Origin: an uncultured Chlorobiaceae bacterium
GTDB taxonomy: Bacteria > Bacteroidota > Chlorobiia > Chlorobiales > Chlorobiaceae
NCBI GenBank assembly: GCA_903920215.1
Contig: CAIXLG010000181.1
Location: forward strand, 1-51,708
Reading direction: 5' to 3'
DNA: 51,708 nt
How positions within the stretch are numbered: position 1 is the stretch's first letter; each line of letters opens with the position of its first letter. Below are positions 51,629 to 51,708 of the stretch, one piece after another. The notes under the pieces are model-generated. The model was given only the letters and a program-made list of their open reading frames with translations. It made no database searches and was not told the DNA's origin. The translations under genes were made by a program, and so were the position numbers.

Positions 51629-51708
51629 TTAGTTACGTGCTTCTGTCAGTTTTTTCCTTGTGACTACATTTACTCTTTTTGCCGGCACAACTTCAGGAAG
51701 TGTAATTC
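51629..51708 (-). CDS. 3' end of a gene running off the window
   Basis: On the - strand the last bases read ITLPEVVPAKRVNVVTRKKL and on to a TAA at 51629-51631. The frame is open to the window edge, so only the C-terminal 25 or so residues are visible. It is basic and not recognised. Confidence 0.35.
   Translation of the reverse strand, partial: ITLPEVVPAKRVNVVTRKKLTEARN

Overview
The window looks like chromosomal DNA of a green sulfur bacterium (Chlorobiaceae, Chlorobium/Pelodictyon type). This is an inference. It rests on a BchP-type geranylgeranyl reductase beside a Ycf49-like (DUF2499/DUF3593) membrane protein, an isolated atpD-atpC pair, GTP-type PEP carboxykinase, an acetate-family transporter, and overall gene style.

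Region 1 (1-27.9 kb) is ordinary core genome. On the + strand are secD-secF and a SurA-like foldase. They converge on gyrB, yraN and rnhB on the - strand. An RNase E/G gene with a long structured leader follows, then dapD and a C-terminal processing protease. The - strand then carries glyS, bchP and the DUF2499 gene (bchP and DUF2499 abut exactly), clpS, an LD-carboxypeptidase, atpD-atpC with a clear terminator, and tRNA-Thr(CGU). After that come a TlpA-like thioredoxin, pckG, a dodecin, a SWIM/SNF2 helicase pair, a SatP-like transporter and an MFS exporter.

Region 2 (27.9-33.7 kb) is an accessory zone built by duplication and decay. Two YecA-like SEC-C proteins have homologous 210-220 bp leaders that begin with the same hairpin. 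Truncated copies of the MFS 3' end are scattered between them, and there is a third leader fragment. Among these lie an MqsR-like toxin/Panacea antitoxin pair, a phage-terminase-like remnant, a zeta-toxin-like kinase with a small partner, and a frameshifted HigA-like antitoxin.

Region 3 (33.8-48.1 kb) is a complete type 1 BREX phage-defence operon: brxA, brxB, brxC, pglX, a DUF1016 PD-(D/E)XK nuclease, pglZ and brxL. Genes are tightly spaced or overlapping. The specificity part of pglX is clearly more AT-rich than its flanks. A small gene directly after brxL is cut by an insertion sequence.

Region 4 (48.1-51.7 kb) holds an IS1182-like element whose transposase has three in-frame stops but no frameshift, a small two-helix membrane protein, and an IS5-family element with matched ends, a short target duplication and a frameshift at a run of seven A. 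The 3' end of a - strand gene runs off the right edge. The system most worth attention is the BREX operon with its embedded nuclease and interrupted last gene; the YecA/MFS array is the least explained structure.
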